64,000 bases of DNA from Sutcliffiella horikoshii (GTDB lineage Bacteria; Bacillota; Bacilli; Bacillales; Bacillaceae_I). Below, one piece after another: positions 25,494 to 34,330 of the stretch; within the stretch, counting starts at the first letter, position 1, and each line of letters begins with the position of its first letter. The notes below the pieces were generated by a model that was given only the letters and a program-made list of their open reading frames with translations, had not been told where the DNA came from and searched no databases. The stretch is taken from assembly GCF_021991925.1 (NCBI RefSeq), contig NZ_RXZI01000005.1, positions 186,001 through 250,000 on the forward strand, written 5' to 3'. Position numbers and translations under genes: made by a program.

Positions 25494-25523
25494 ATTATAG
25501 TCGAACAAACGTTCTAAAAGCAA
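25494..25523 (-). promoter_or_regulatory. Promoter of the small SOS pair
   Basis: On the minus strand TTGCTT (25523-25518), an 18-base spacer and TATAAT (25499-25494). The spacer contains LexA box 1. Confidence 0.7.
25502..25515 (-). promoter_or_regulatory. LexA (DinR) box 1, between -35 and -10
   Basis: On the plus strand CGAACAAACGTTCT, matching CGAAC-N4-GTTCG with one mismatch. Its placement in the promoter spacer is the classic repressing position. Confidence 0.78.
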
Positions 25524-25535
25524 GTGTTAAATGAA

Positions 25536-25569
25536 AAAAAAATAACACCTTTATAAAGTGTTATTTTAA
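25536..25569 (-). terminator. Terminator of the HAD hydrolase gene
   Basis: AATAACAC pairs with GTGTTATT, followed on the minus strand by a run of eight T. It overlaps the stop codon of the gene. Confidence 0.8.
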
Positions 25570-26397
25570 TAGAGATTTATCCAATAGGGCAGATAGTTCT
25601 GATAAGTCTTTTACTGTATAGTTGGCTTCACTATCTTTAAATAATTCAAAAGGATCGATACAAATGGTTTTGCAACCCATAATGGCAGCAGGGAGAATTT
25701 CGTTAATATAGTTATCACCCACACTCAACATTTGATTATAGGGGACATGGTGTTGCTTAGATATATATGTAAGACGATCTGTTGTATTTATCGGTTTATT
25801 TGCTTCATAGATCTTATCATGGAAAAAAGATGTGAATCCCAACTTTTTCAAAATGACATCACTATCTGTCTGGGGACTATTGGTCATTAAGACTAATGTG
25901 TACTTGGTATGCAACTTTTCTAATACTTGGGCAAACTCTTTGAGTGGTTCTAATATAAAGTCATCGGTCATCATATGTTCCCTTGTTTGGAGGAAGGCAG
26001 CATATGCTTGTTCACTAGTTAATCCATAGTGCTTCGCAATGGAAACCGGTACCCACCATAAGTCCCCGATACTGAGCATATCGAATAGGTCAAATGAGAG
26101 TGAGTCAGGATAATGAGAAGTAAGTTCTTCTTTTGTCACTTCTACTCCTTCCCATGTCCAGCCGTTCGTTACCTTCCCATTAAGATGCGCTAGAATAAGG
26201 TCCTTTTTGGCATCATAAACCCTACCAATCTTTAAAGTGTGTGTTCCTTCTCCGACCGCAATGTAGTCTTCCTCAAATAGGGTCTGTTTTTCGAAAGGCA
26301 GTTTACCTTTCAGTAGGTTGGCATAGTACTGAAAATGATGGGTATCCTCGTATAAAGTTCCATCGAGGTCAAATACAATTGTTTTTAAATGTTCCAT
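25561..26397 (-). CDS. HAD-superfamily hydrolase
   Basis: A 278-residue haloacid-dehalogenase-type phosphatase. Motif I is VFDLDGTLYED with the nucleophilic aspartate, motif II is the LVLMTNSPQTDS serine/threonine strand, and motif IV is LSVGDNYINEILPA. The cap region is longer than in small HADs. The substrate is unknown. ATG 26397 has AAAGGAG at 26404-26410; the open frame upstream is discarded because it overlaps the divergent rnz promoter region. Confidence 0.85.
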   Translation of the reverse strand: MEHLKTIVFDLDGTLYEDTHHFQYYANLLKGKLPFEKQTLFEEDYIAVGEGTHTLKIGRVYDAKKDLILAHLNGKVTNGWTWEGVEVTKEELTSHYPDSLSFDLFDMLSIGDLWWVPVSIAKHYGLTSEQAYAAFLQTREHMMTDDFILEPLKEFAQVLEKLHTKYTLVLMTNSPQTDSDVILKKLGFTSFFHDKIYEANKPINTTDRLTYISKQHHVPYNQMLSVGDNYINEILPAAIMGCKTICIDPFELFKDSEANYTVKDLSELSALLDKSLLK

Positions 26398-26500
26398 AGC
26401 TAGTCTCCTTTTCCGTAATATTATCATTGTACTATATTCCTCCATACTCTTATGGAAATTTCTATAATTGAGTATAATGGAACAAGAGGAGCGGATGAAT

Positions 26501-27421
26501 ATGAAATTGACGTTTTTAGGTACTGGATCTGGTGTACCTGCGAAGCATCGAAATGTATCGTCTTTAGCATTACATATAGATGACAAAGAAGGATCCGTGT
26601 GGCTTTTTGACTGTGGAGAAGCAACGCAGCATCAAATTTTACATACATCTTTAAAACCAAGGAAGATAACAAAGATATTTATTACACACTTACATGGAGA
26701 CCATATTTTCGGCTTGCCAGGTCTTTTAAGCAGTCGCTCTTTTCAAGGTGGGGAAACAGCCTTAACGGTCTATGGGCCTAAAGGGGTCAGAGAATATATA
26801 GAAACGTCTTTGCGAGTGAGCATGACGCACGTGAAGTATCCTCTTATCATTGAAGAGTTTGATGAGGAAGGATTATTTTGTGACGAAGAGGATTACTATA
26901 TCGAAGGGAAGAAGCTGGTTCACGGGATTCCTTCTTATGGTTTCCGCATTGTCCAAAAGGATTTGCCTGGAGCCTTATTGATGGATAAGGTCAAGGAAAA
27001 TAATATCCCATCAGGGCCACACCTTCAATGCTTGAAAGAAGGGAAGCAGGTTACGCTAGCTGATGGGAGAATAGTGGATGGGAAAGATTTCATCGGCCCT
27101 CCCAAAAAAGGAAAAGTTATTACGGTCCTTGGGGATACAAGGTACAATGAGACATCGATTGAGTTAGGATTAGCTTCTGATGTTCTTATCCATGAGGCTA
27201 CGTTTGCAGCGAAGGATGAAATGTTGGCAAAAGAATATTTTCATTCGACGACCATTCAGGCCGCAAAAATCGCCAAGGAGGCAGGTGCCTCGCAATTGTT
27301 GCTTACCCATATAAGTGCCAGGTACCAAAAAGAAGAGGTAACGATGTTACTTGAAGAGGCAAGAGCGGCTTTCCCCAACACATTAGTGGTAAATGATTTT
27401 GATGTGATTGAAATAAAGTGA
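26501..27421 (+). CDS. rnz: Ribonuclease Z
   Basis: A 306-residue metallo-beta-lactamase-fold tRNA 3' endonuclease. The zinc motif [15 protein letters not shown] is present, with further ligands in LGDTRYN and the C-terminal LTHISARYQ; the exosite arm is in the [14 protein letters not shown] region. ATG 26501 is chosen because AGAGGAG is 9 bases upstream; the ATG at 26495 is too close. It is followed after only 10 bases by fosB, suggesting co-transcription. Confidence 0.93.
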   Translation: MKLTFLGTGSGVPAKHRNVSSLALHIDDKEGSVWLFDCGEATQHQILHTSLKPRKITKIFITHLHGDHIFGLPGLLSSRSFQGGETALTVYGPKGVREYIETSLRVSMTHVKYPLIIEEFDEEGLFCDEEDYYIEGKKLVHGIPSYGFRIVQKDLPGALLMDKVKENNIPSGPHLQCLKEGKQVTLADGRIVDGKDFIGPPKKGKVITVLGDTRYNETSIELGLASDVLIHEATFAAKDEMLAKEYFHSTTIQAAKIAKEAGASQLLLTHISARYQKEEVTMLLEEARAAFPNTLVVNDFDVIEIK

Positions 27422-27431
27422 GGGATCATCC

Positions 27432-27851
27432 ATGATACAGGGAATCAATCATTTATTATTTTCTGTTTCCGACCTTGAAAAGTCGATTGGATTCTACCAA
27501 AGCGTATTTGGTGCAAAACTTTTAGTAAAAGGGAAAAGTACGGCTTATTTTGATTTGAACGGGATATGGCTTGCTTTGAATGAAGAAAAGTATATTCCTA
27601 GGGCTGAGATTGAGCATTCCTATACACACATAGCCTTTTCCGTTGATCCATCGGATTTTGATGAAATGACAGAAAAACTTTATCGACTAAATGTCACTAT
27701 ACTTGCGGGAAGACCGAGAGATGAAAAGGACAAAAAGTCTATCTATTTCACTGATTTGGATGGTCATAAGTTTGAATTCCATACTGGGACATTAAAGGAT
27801 AGATTGGACTATTATAAACAGGAAAAGAATCATATGGAGTTTTTTAATTAG
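27432..27851 (+). CDS. fosB: Fosfomycin resistance thiol transferase FosB
   Basis: A 139-residue VOC-family enzyme that opens the epoxide of fosfomycin by adding bacillithiol. The three metal ligands fall at the known FosB positions: His7 (GINHLLF), His66 (YTHIAFS) and Glu115 (HKFEFHTGT). The C-terminal RLDYYKQEK-HM-FF pattern is also typical. It lies directly behind rnz and is followed at once by a stem-loop repeat. This is an intrinsic chromosomal fosB, as in many Bacillus; no mobile element is next to it. Confidence 0.93.
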   Translation: MIQGINHLLFSVSDLEKSIGFYQSVFGAKLLVKGKSTAYFDLNGIWLALNEEKYIPRAEIEHSYTHIAFSVDPSDFDEMTEKLYRLNVTILAGRPRDEKDKKSIYFTDLDGHKFEFHTGTLKDRLDYYKQEKNHMEFFN

Positions 27852-27911
27852 GCACTTTTCTCCAATTCTGTTTCTATTCACTAGTAAAATGTCAGCAATT
27901 GGACTTTTTAC
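27851..27911 (+). repeat. 61-bp stem-loop repeat, copy 2
   Basis: GTAAAATGTC-AGCAATTG-GACTTTTTAC at its 3' end, one mismatch in the stem. It begins at the last base of the fosB stop codon. Confidence 0.78.
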
Positions 27912-27946
27912 AGGACTTTACAATAATAGCCTTTATATAAGAGGGA

Positions 27947-28030
27947 GTGATTACTATCGAGGGAATCGTTCTTTTTGGTTTCTGTATTACATTTATGTTA
28001 CAAATGTTACGAAGGTGGAGGATAAACTAG
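27947..28030 (+). CDS. Possible 27-residue hydrophobic miniprotein
   Basis: A short frame from GTG 27947 encodes a hydrophobic stretch (EGIVLFGFCITFMLQML) ending in a basic RRWRIN tail, the profile of a single-pass membrane miniprotein. A GAGGGAG sequence overlaps the GTG, so either that start is wrong or initiation is at a rarer codon. The rest of 27912-28271 shows no gene; a TTGTAA and a TACAAT occur before the methyltransferase but with unsuitable spacing. Confidence 0.3.
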   Translation: MITIEGIVLFGFCITFMLQMLRRWRIN

Positions 28031-28271
28031 ATAACCATTGTTATCCTGAATGATTTTAGAAGGGAAATAACCTCTTTTAAAGAGTAGTAATCCTTCAGGC
28101 CAATTAATGGTATAAAAGAAAAAATAGAGGCTATAGATCTGCACTAGATAGAGGTTTAGCAAGGAAGGCTGGTTTCCAATTTTAGCTATTTTACCTAACT
28201 TTAAAAGTCTTGTAACAATAGAAAGATAGAGGATTGGTACAATATTACATATAAAGTAAGGGGGAGAGAAA

Positions 28272-28970
28272 ATGGCTAAAGAAATTATAAATAATGAAGA
28301 TCTTTACGAAATGTTAGACGGATTTCTACGTGATCCCAGGGCTTTTTGGGATGACTTTTATGAGAACCGAAACAAGGAGATTCCATTCTTTAAAATAAAT
28401 GGTCCGGATGAAAACCTAGTTTCCTATATTGAAAATGGGCTGTCACCTAAACGAGTGTTAGAGATTGGATGTGGTCCTGGACGAAATGCGATATATTTAG
28501 CAAAAAAAGGCTGTGTAGTAGATGCTATCGATATTTCGGAAAATGCACTTATTTGGGCAAAAGAAAGGGCTCTTTCTGAGGATGTAGATATTAACTTTCA
28601 CCATTCCTCCCTTTTTGAGTTTGAATTGGAACCCAACACTTATGATTTCGTATATGACAGTGGCATGTTCCATCATCTTGCCCCACATCGCCGACTTAGC
28701 TATATAGAAACGATAAAGAAAGCCCTTAAAGGTGGCGGTCACTTAGGATTGGTCTGTTTTAATAAGAAAGGTGCATCAGAAACTTTAGACTGGGATGTTT
28801 ATGCACAAAGAAGCATGAACGGAGGAATTGGGTATTCAGAAGAAAGGTTGAAACGTCTTTTTCAAGCGGACTTTGATATCCTTGAATTTAGGGAAATGGT
28901 AAAGGCGTCGCAACCAGCAGAAGTGTTTGGTGAGGAGTTTTTATGGACGAGTCTGATGAGAGTTAAATAG
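28272..28970 (+). CDS. Class I SAM-dependent methyltransferase
   Basis: A 232-residue methyltransferase. Motif I is VLEIGCGPGRNAIYLAKKG (SAM-binding glycine loop), the acidic residue in VDAIDISENA binds the ribose, and YDFVYDSGMFHHLAPH is the post-II region. An N-terminal extension of about 55 residues precedes the fold. The substrate is unknown; small-molecule acceptors (for example the tellurite/thiopurine-type group) are typical for this architecture. AGGGGGAG precedes the ATG. Confidence 0.85.
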   Translation: MAKEIINNEDLYEMLDGFLRDPRAFWDDFYENRNKEIPFFKINGPDENLVSYIENGLSPKRVLEIGCGPGRNAIYLAKKGCVVDAIDISENALIWAKERALSEDVDINFHHSSLFEFELEPNTYDFVYDSGMFHHLAPHRRLSYIETIKKALKGGGHLGLVCFNKKGASETLDWDVYAQRSMNGGIGYSEERLKRLFQADFDILEFREMVKASQPAEVFGEEFLWTSLMRVK

Positions 28971-29038
28971 AATTTGATTACTTGAAACCAAAACTATTTC
29001 TATACGTAAATAACATAGGAAGAAAAGGGGGAGTCATT

Positions 29039-29980
29039 TTGTTCACAGATTTGAACCAAGAATTATTAGAGGTTAAAGACAACCTGCGTAAAAAAGCGAA
29101 GTATGAAGAACATATAGAAAGGTTGGATACATATTTAGCAGAAGAAAAGCGGAAAAAATATCAGTTGGAGTCTCTTCTTGAAAAAGAAGAAGAGGATGTT
29201 GCACGTTTAGAACGATTTACATTAACGAGTGTCTTCTATTCGATGATCGGCAAAAAATTGGAAAAGCTTGATCAAGAGCAAAAGGAAGTACTTGCTGCAA
29301 AACTGAAATATACAGAAGTGATCGAGACGATGGAGGACGTGGAGCAGGAGCTGTCAGAATTCCGAGCGCTACTTGCCCCTGTTGTCAATGCTCCTATCAG
29401 ATACCAAGCTATTATCCGTGAGAAAGAAAGGCTTATACAAGACTCCGATTCTATTTGGAGTGTCAAATTATATGAAATAGCAGATAAAGAGGCAGATCTG
29501 CAAACGAATCTGAATGAGTACAATGAAGCGATTGGTGCTGGTGATTTGGCACTTGTTGCATTAGAGAGTGCGCTATCTTCCCTGGATTCTGCTAAGGGAT
29601 GGTCTACGTTTGATATGTTTGGAGGGGGAATGGTATCCACTGCGATGAAGCATAGCCGCTTGGATGATGCCAAGAAACATATTCATCAAGCTCAAAAAAA
29701 GCTTCGTGTTTTTCAAGATGAGTTACTCGATATCAAGCATCACTTTGATTCCACGATTGAAGTGGGAGGGATGTTGACATTTGCTGACTATTTCTTTGAT
29801 GGACTGATAGTGGATTGGATGGTACATGGGAAGATAACACAAAGCTATGACCAGACGTCCCAGATAATCGGAAGGGTTTCCAGATTGCTCAGTAGCTTGA
29901 AAGCCCAGCGAAACGAGATGGAAGAAGATTTGTTTTCTGTAAGAGAAGAAAAGAAAAACCTTCTTGAGTCTTCTAATTAG
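29039..29980 (+). CDS. Coiled-coil hypothetical protein
   Basis: A 313-residue, strongly charged helical protein. Coiled-coil heptads run from about 5 to 100 (ERLDTYLAEEKRKKYQLE) and again near 190-310. A glycine-rich break (FDMFGGGMVSTAMKHSRLDDA) separates the two and may be a membrane-active or hinge element. No catalytic motif is visible. The start is TTG 29039 with AAAAGGGGGAG upstream; the longer frame from 28982 lacks a ribosome site. I know no function. Confidence 0.7.
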   Translation: MFTDLNQELLEVKDNLRKKAKYEEHIERLDTYLAEEKRKKYQLESLLEKEEEDVARLERFTLTSVFYSMIGKKLEKLDQEQKEVLAAKLKYTEVIETMEDVEQELSEFRALLAPVVNAPIRYQAIIREKERLIQDSDSIWSVKLYEIADKEADLQTNLNEYNEAIGAGDLALVALESALSSLDSAKGWSTFDMFGGGMVSTAMKHSRLDDAKKHIHQAQKKLRVFQDELLDIKHHFDSTIEVGGMLTFADYFFDGLIVDWMVHGKITQSYDQTSQIIGRVSRLLSSLKAQRNEMEEDLFSVREEKKNLLESSN

Positions 29981-29997
29981 TATAGAGAGAAAAGAAA

Positions 29998-30023
29998 AAT
30001 GGCCACTCTCCGGAGTGGCCATT
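29998..30023. terminator. Bidirectional terminator between the coiled-coil gene and namA
   Basis: AATGGCCACTC pairs perfectly with GAGTGGCCATT across a 4-base loop. Confidence 0.82.
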
Positions 30024-30027
30024 TCAA

Positions 30028-31044
30028 TTACCAAGAACGATCATATTGTTTTGGCGATTCCATTTCAACACCAAGTTCTTTCGCGGCTGTTCTTGGCCAG
30101 TAAGGGTCACGCAATAGTTCCCTTGCAACAAAGATTAAATCTGCACGGTTGTTTCTTAAAATTTCCTCTGCTTGCAAACCGGAAGTGATCAGTCCAACCG
30201 CACCTGTATCGATGGCAGCACCCGCTTTAATGGTTTCAGCAAAGCCAACCTGGTAACCTGGGTAAACGTCAATGGCTGCTGGCACCACTGCACCTGAGCT
30301 TACATCCACAAGGTCCACTCCTTGCTCCTTCATCCATTTTGCATATGTTACATAGTCTTCTGCAGTCAAGCCTTCAGGGTGGTAGTCATTAGCTGATACA
30401 CGGACAAACAATGGACCATCCCATACTTCATTTACACCATCAATGATGTCACGAAGGAAGCGGTAGCGGTTTTCTGTACTTCCACCGTATTCATCCTTAC
30501 GTTTGTTCGTAAGAGGAGATAGGAATTCATTGATTAAATATCCATGGGCACCGTGAAGTTCAATAATATCAAATCCTGCCTCCTTGGAACGCTTGGCACC
30601 TTCTACAAATGCCGCTATGGTTTCTTTTATATCTTCGGTGGACATCTCCACGGGAGTTTTCATTTTCTCGTTAAACGCCAATGCGGATGGGGCATAGATG
30701 TCGCCATCTACCATTGCCTTTCTTCCGGCATGTGCAAGTTGAATGGCTGTTTTGGAACCATGGACCTTGATCTGTCTATTTAGTTCTTGGAAGCCTTGGA
30801 TATGGTCGTCGTTCCAAATCCCAAGGTCTTGTGGAGAGATGCGCCCTTGTGGCTGGACTGCTGTTGCTTCCACCATGATCAGCCCTACTTGGCCGACTGC
30901 ACGGGATACATAATGGGTCATATGCCAATCTTGAACATGTCCGTCTTCATTATGACTGGAATACATGCACATCGGGGACATGACAATCCGATTTTTCATT
31001 GTCACACCTTTTACTGTATATGGGGAAAATAATGCTGATTTCAT
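30028..31044 (-). CDS. namA: NADPH dehydrogenase NamA (YqjM, old yellow enzyme)
   Basis: A 338-residue FMN enzyme of the OYE family that reduces activated C=C bonds of xenobiotics and responds to oxidative stress in B. subtilis. The YqjM-type motifs are seen: MSPMCMYS with the redox-sensing cysteine near 26, QLAHAGRKA, the [21 protein letters not shown] active-site stretch, and the C-terminal YDRSW. AGGAGGA precedes the start on the minus strand. Position between rnz and yqjN fits the B. subtilis order. Confidence 0.95.
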   Translation of the reverse strand: MKSALFSPYTVKGVTMKNRIVMSPMCMYSSHNEDGHVQDWHMTHYVSRAVGQVGLIMVEATAVQPQGRISPQDLGIWNDDHIQGFQELNRQIKVHGSKTAIQLAHAGRKAMVDGDIYAPSALAFNEKMKTPVEMSTEDIKETIAAFVEGAKRSKEAGFDIIELHGAHGYLINEFLSPLTNKRKDEYGGSTENRYRFLRDIIDGVNEVWDGPLFVRVSANDYHPEGLTAEDYVTYAKWMKEQGVDLVDVSSGAVVPAAIDVYPGYQVGFAETIKAGAAIDTGAVGLITSGLQAEEILRNNRADLIFVARELLRDPYWPRTAAKELGVEMESPKQYDRSW

Positions 31045-31182
31045 AAATGATTCCTCCTATATATTTCGAGTTCCTAAAATATTATATCAAACGTTTTTAT
31101 TCCCACCAAAAGATAGGTGTTCAATTTAAGAAAATAGTAGTATGATAGGAGCAAAATAGTACTATCTAGAGGAGGATGGGAG

Positions 31183-32784
31183 ATGCACTGGCAAACGAAA
31201 GAGCAGTTGACAAATCTACTTGTATCCCTTGTCCAGCACGGAAGTGTGACATTATCGGGAGAAGAGAAGCGTTTGGCTTCCTTTATTTATTATCAATTGA
31301 ATCATCTCGATTATTTCCAAGAGAACCCTGGTAATCTGGAGCTTCACCGGATGGAGGATGGGCGTTCTTTTGTAACCGCTTTAGTGAAGCAATCTCAGAA
31401 GAAGGACACGATTGTGCTTGTCAGTCATTTTGATGTGGTAGGAGTGGAAGATTACGGATTCCTGAAAGATCTTGCTTTCCAGCCCATTGAACTGACCCGT
31501 GAGTTAGAACATAATGCAGATGCCCTTCCTAGTGAAGCGAAGGAACACCTCTTATCAGGCGATTGGCTTTTTGGAAGAGGGGTCATGGACATGAAAGCAG
31601 GACTTGCTCTTCAAATGTCTCTCCTGGAAAAAGCGATTGAGGAAAAATGGGATGTAAACCTCCTCTTATTGGCGGTTCCGGATGAAGAAGTGAACTCACA
31701 AGGAATGCTGCAGGCGTTGCCTGCTTTGGCTGATCTAGCTTCAAGGCATGATTTGAATTATAAAGCTTGCGTCAATTCCGAACCGATGTTTCAAAAATAC
31801 CCAGGGGACAACAACCTTTACCTTTATACAGGTGCCATTGGAAAGCTTTTACCGGGGTTTTTCTGCTATGGAAAAGAAACACATGTTGGAGAGCCATTGG
31901 CTGGCCTTAATGCCAATTTGATGGTTTCAGAGATACAAAAACTGATGGAGTGGAATACGGATCTGTGTGAACAGGTAGGTACAGAAGTCACACCGCCTCC
32001 TACAAGCCTGATTCAAAAGGATTTGAAAACGGAGTATTCCGTACAAATCCCACACACCGCGGTGACATTATATAATGTTTTATTTATGGAAAAGTCGTTG
32101 ACTGAGTGGGAGGCAGATTTTCTTCGTATCGCAAAGCAGGCGGCAAAAAACATCAATGAATTTTGCAAAGGGAAAGCAGAACAGTTTAAACAATTCACGT
32201 CTTTTACCGAAATGCCGGTGGACGTAGCGGTCTATACCTACGAAGAGCTTTTGGAAAAAGCAAAAGCAATCCATGGCGATCAGGAGATGGATATGCGAAT
32301 ATCATCCATCATTGTGTCGAACTCCCACCTTGATGAAAGGGAGCAGTCCATCAAAGTTGTAGAAGAAGTCGCTTCCCTATGTAAGGACTTGGGGCCGATG
32401 ATCATCCTCTTTTTTGCACCGCCATACTATCCGGCAGTAGCAACGGACCATAAGGAATTATTGGGTTCTGCCCGTAAGTTTATCCAAAAGTGGAAAGTGG
32501 AGGCAGATGTAGAATTCAATGAGCAACGTTATTTCTCAGGTTTATGTGATTTGAGTTTCATCGGGAAAGGGGACTTTTCTGCTAAAGATCGTCTTCCATT
32601 CAATATTCCGGTCTATGGGGCAACATATTCCTTACCTTTTGCCGAGATGGAAGCGTTGCAGATGCCGGTGTTCAATTTGGGGCCGGTTGGGAAGGACCCT
32701 CATCAATGGACGGAGAGGTTGAATGTTAAGTTTTCATTTGAGGAGTTTCCGCCGATATTGGCTGATTTTGTTAAGAATTTATAA
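31183..32784 (+). CDS. yqjN: M20-family peptidase/deacylase, YqjN/RocB-like
   Basis: A 533-residue member of the RocB-type branch of the M20 metallopeptidases, longer than ordinary M20 enzymes. Zinc-site motifs: SHFDVVG (His-x-Asp), GRGVMDMKAGLALQ (bridging Asp), VPDEEVNSQGM (Glu pair) and a C-terminal GPVGKDPHQWTERL histidine. The exact substrate is unknown; the family is linked to amino acid utilisation. ATG 31183 has AGAGGAGG upstream. Confidence 0.9.
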   Translation: MHWQTKEQLTNLLVSLVQHGSVTLSGEEKRLASFIYYQLNHLDYFQENPGNLELHRMEDGRSFVTALVKQSQKKDTIVLVSHFDVVGVEDYGFLKDLAFQPIELTRELEHNADALPSEAKEHLLSGDWLFGRGVMDMKAGLALQMSLLEKAIEEKWDVNLLLLAVPDEEVNSQGMLQALPALADLASRHDLNYKACVNSEPMFQKYPGDNNLYLYTGAIGKLLPGFFCYGKETHVGEPLAGLNANLMVSEIQKLMEWNTDLCEQVGTEVTPPPTSLIQKDLKTEYSVQIPHTAVTLYNVLFMEKSLTEWEADFLRIAKQAAKNINEFCKGKAEQFKQFTSFTEMPVDVAVYTYEELLEKAKAIHGDQEMDMRISSIIVSNSHLDEREQSIKVVEEVASLCKDLGPMIILFFAPPYYPAVATDHKELLGSARKFIQKWKVEADVEFNEQRYFSGLCDLSFIGKGDFSAKDRLPFNIPVYGATYSLPFAEMEALQMPVFNLGPVGKDPHQWTERLNVKFSFEEFPPILADFVKNL

Positions 32785-32795
32785 TGATGAGGTAG

Positions 32796-32835
32796 CCTGT
32801 TTGGAAAGAGTAGTCTTTTCAAACAGGCTTTTTCA
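32796..32835 (+). terminator. Terminator after yqjN
   Basis: AGCCTGTTTG pairs with CAAACAGGCT, followed by TTTTTC. Confidence 0.88.
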
Positions 32836-32908
32836 TGTAAAAAATCCCCATCTTGATTGGTTAATTATGTTAAAATCAATATATGATTAACGATTGGAGT
32901 TTGATGGT

Positions 32909-33400
32909 ATGACAACTATTCGAGTAAACTGGGGCGATTCTATCGTTCGATTAATCTGGGAAAAGCAGTCTGAACTACCACCTAGAGATTTGATTACCAG
33001 TGCTCACGGCTATTGCTTTTATCAGGATAAATTGATGCTCGTCAATCTCAGGGACAGAGGCTGGGACTTTCCTGGTGGGCATATCGAACTCAATGAAACA
33101 CCAGAAATGTGTTTTCAAAGGGAAGCAATGGAGGAGGGGGATGTGGAAGGAGATTGCCGCTTGCTCGGATCCATAGTGGTCGATCATCATGACAATCCAA
33201 ACTGGAATGAGGATAGTCCTTATCCGAAAGTAGGTTATCAGGTCTTTTATAGAATGGATATCACGAAGTTTCACACCTTTAGGGCAGAACATGAATCCTC
33301 CGAAAGGATTTTTATCGAACCTACAGATTTACCAAAGTATTACAATGGCTTCAACAATGTTTATCAAGCAATATTACAAGAAAGTTTTGAGGCTGAATGA
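32909..33400 (+). CDS. Nudix hydrolase
   Basis: A 163-residue pyrophosphohydrolase. The Nudix box runs from GGHIELNETPE to REAMEEGDVEG, with the expected G-x5-E-x7-RE-x2-EE-x-G spacing, which binds Mg2+. The nucleotide substrate cannot be told from sequence. The ATG at 32909 (GGAG 9 bases upstream) is preferred over TTG 32894. It is 30 bases before a GNAT gene with which it may be co-transcribed. Confidence 0.85.
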   Translation: MTTIRVNWGDSIVRLIWEKQSELPPRDLITSAHGYCFYQDKLMLVNLRDRGWDFPGGHIELNETPEMCFQREAMEEGDVEGDCRLLGSIVVDHHDNPNWNEDSPYPKVGYQVFYRMDITKFHTFRAEHESSERIFIEPTDLPKYYNGFNNVYQAILQESFEAE

Positions 33401-33430
33401 TAAAGATGTTTCTCAAAGAAGGGGTAACCA

Positions 33431-34258
33431 ATGATTATTGAGTTAGAGAAGGAAGATTTTTATAAATGTAGAGACATATTACATGAAAATGGACTAATAG
33501 AAGTGAAGGCAATCATTGAAGGAATCAATACAGGCCGAGTATTTGTAGATGATCAGAATGTTCCTACCACAGGGTTTGTGTGGTTAGGAAATAATGATGG
33601 TTTCATCTTTTTTGGAAATGAAGCCAATCTTGCGTTTAACCAAGAATTGAATTCGTTTATTGAAGGTGTAATAAAGCCCGAGGCAGCCAAGGTGGGTTTA
33701 AAGTGGTTTGAAGCCCTTGGAGATCATGCGGATTGGCATAAAAGCTTAGAAAGAACTTTTCAACACCGTCCACTAGGCAGTTGGAATCAACGAGTCTATC
33801 AATATAAGGGGAAATTTTCCAAAATACAGAAAGGCTGTACTTTGGATGATAGATACAAAGTACATAAATTGGACAGCTATTTTTATGCTAATAACCAAGC
33901 GATCAACATGGAAAGGATGGTTGTTAAAGTCCTGGAATCATGGTCTTCTATGGAAAGTTCTTTTAAGAGTGGGATTGGTTATTGCATAACGTATGAAAAT
34001 AAAATTGTAAGTTCTTGTTTCTCTGTCTTCACAAATGGAGATATTCACTCCATTGCCATTGAAACGGCGGAAGAGCACCGTGGAAAAAAGCTAGCCCAGC
34101 ATTTAACCTATCATTTCATTAATGCATGTGTGGATGCGAACAAGATACCTTACTGGGATTGTGTGGAGCAGAACAAGGCATCCATTGCAGTCGCAGAGGC
34201 TTGTGGGTTTGAAATGGTTTATAGGTATGGCGGATCTGAATTTCCTATCCATCCATAA
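33431..34258 (+). CDS. GNAT acetyltransferase with N-terminal extension
   Basis: A 275-residue protein. The C-terminal half (about 170-275) is a GNAT domain: SIAIETAEEHRGKKLAQHLTYHFI is motif A and WDCVEQNKASIAVAEACGFEMV is motif B. The N-terminal half is a degenerate GNAT-like region seen in the two-domain GNAT_acetyltran family of Firmicutes. The substrate is unknown. It ends before a strong terminator that separates it from the convergent proC. Confidence 0.8.
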   Translation: MIIELEKEDFYKCRDILHENGLIEVKAIIEGINTGRVFVDDQNVPTTGFVWLGNNDGFIFFGNEANLAFNQELNSFIEGVIKPEAAKVGLKWFEALGDHADWHKSLERTFQHRPLGSWNQRVYQYKGKFSKIQKGCTLDDRYKVHKLDSYFYANNQAINMERMVVKVLESWSSMESSFKSGIGYCITYENKIVSSCFSVFTNGDIHSIAIETAEEHRGKKLAQHLTYHFINACVDANKIPYWDCVEQNKASIAVAEACGFEMVYRYGGSEFPIHP

Positions 34259-34280
34259 AAAAAGGTGGTAGGGGAATAGC

Positions 34281-34323
34281 AAAGGCACTTGGAGCAGGTT
34301 ATCTCCAAGTGCTTTATTGCTTT
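34281..34323. terminator. Terminator between the GNAT gene and proC
   Basis: GCACTTGGAG pairs with CTCCAAGTGC; T-rich on the plus-strand side and A-rich before it, so it may act in both directions. Confidence 0.8.
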
Positions 34324-34330
34324 TAATTGA

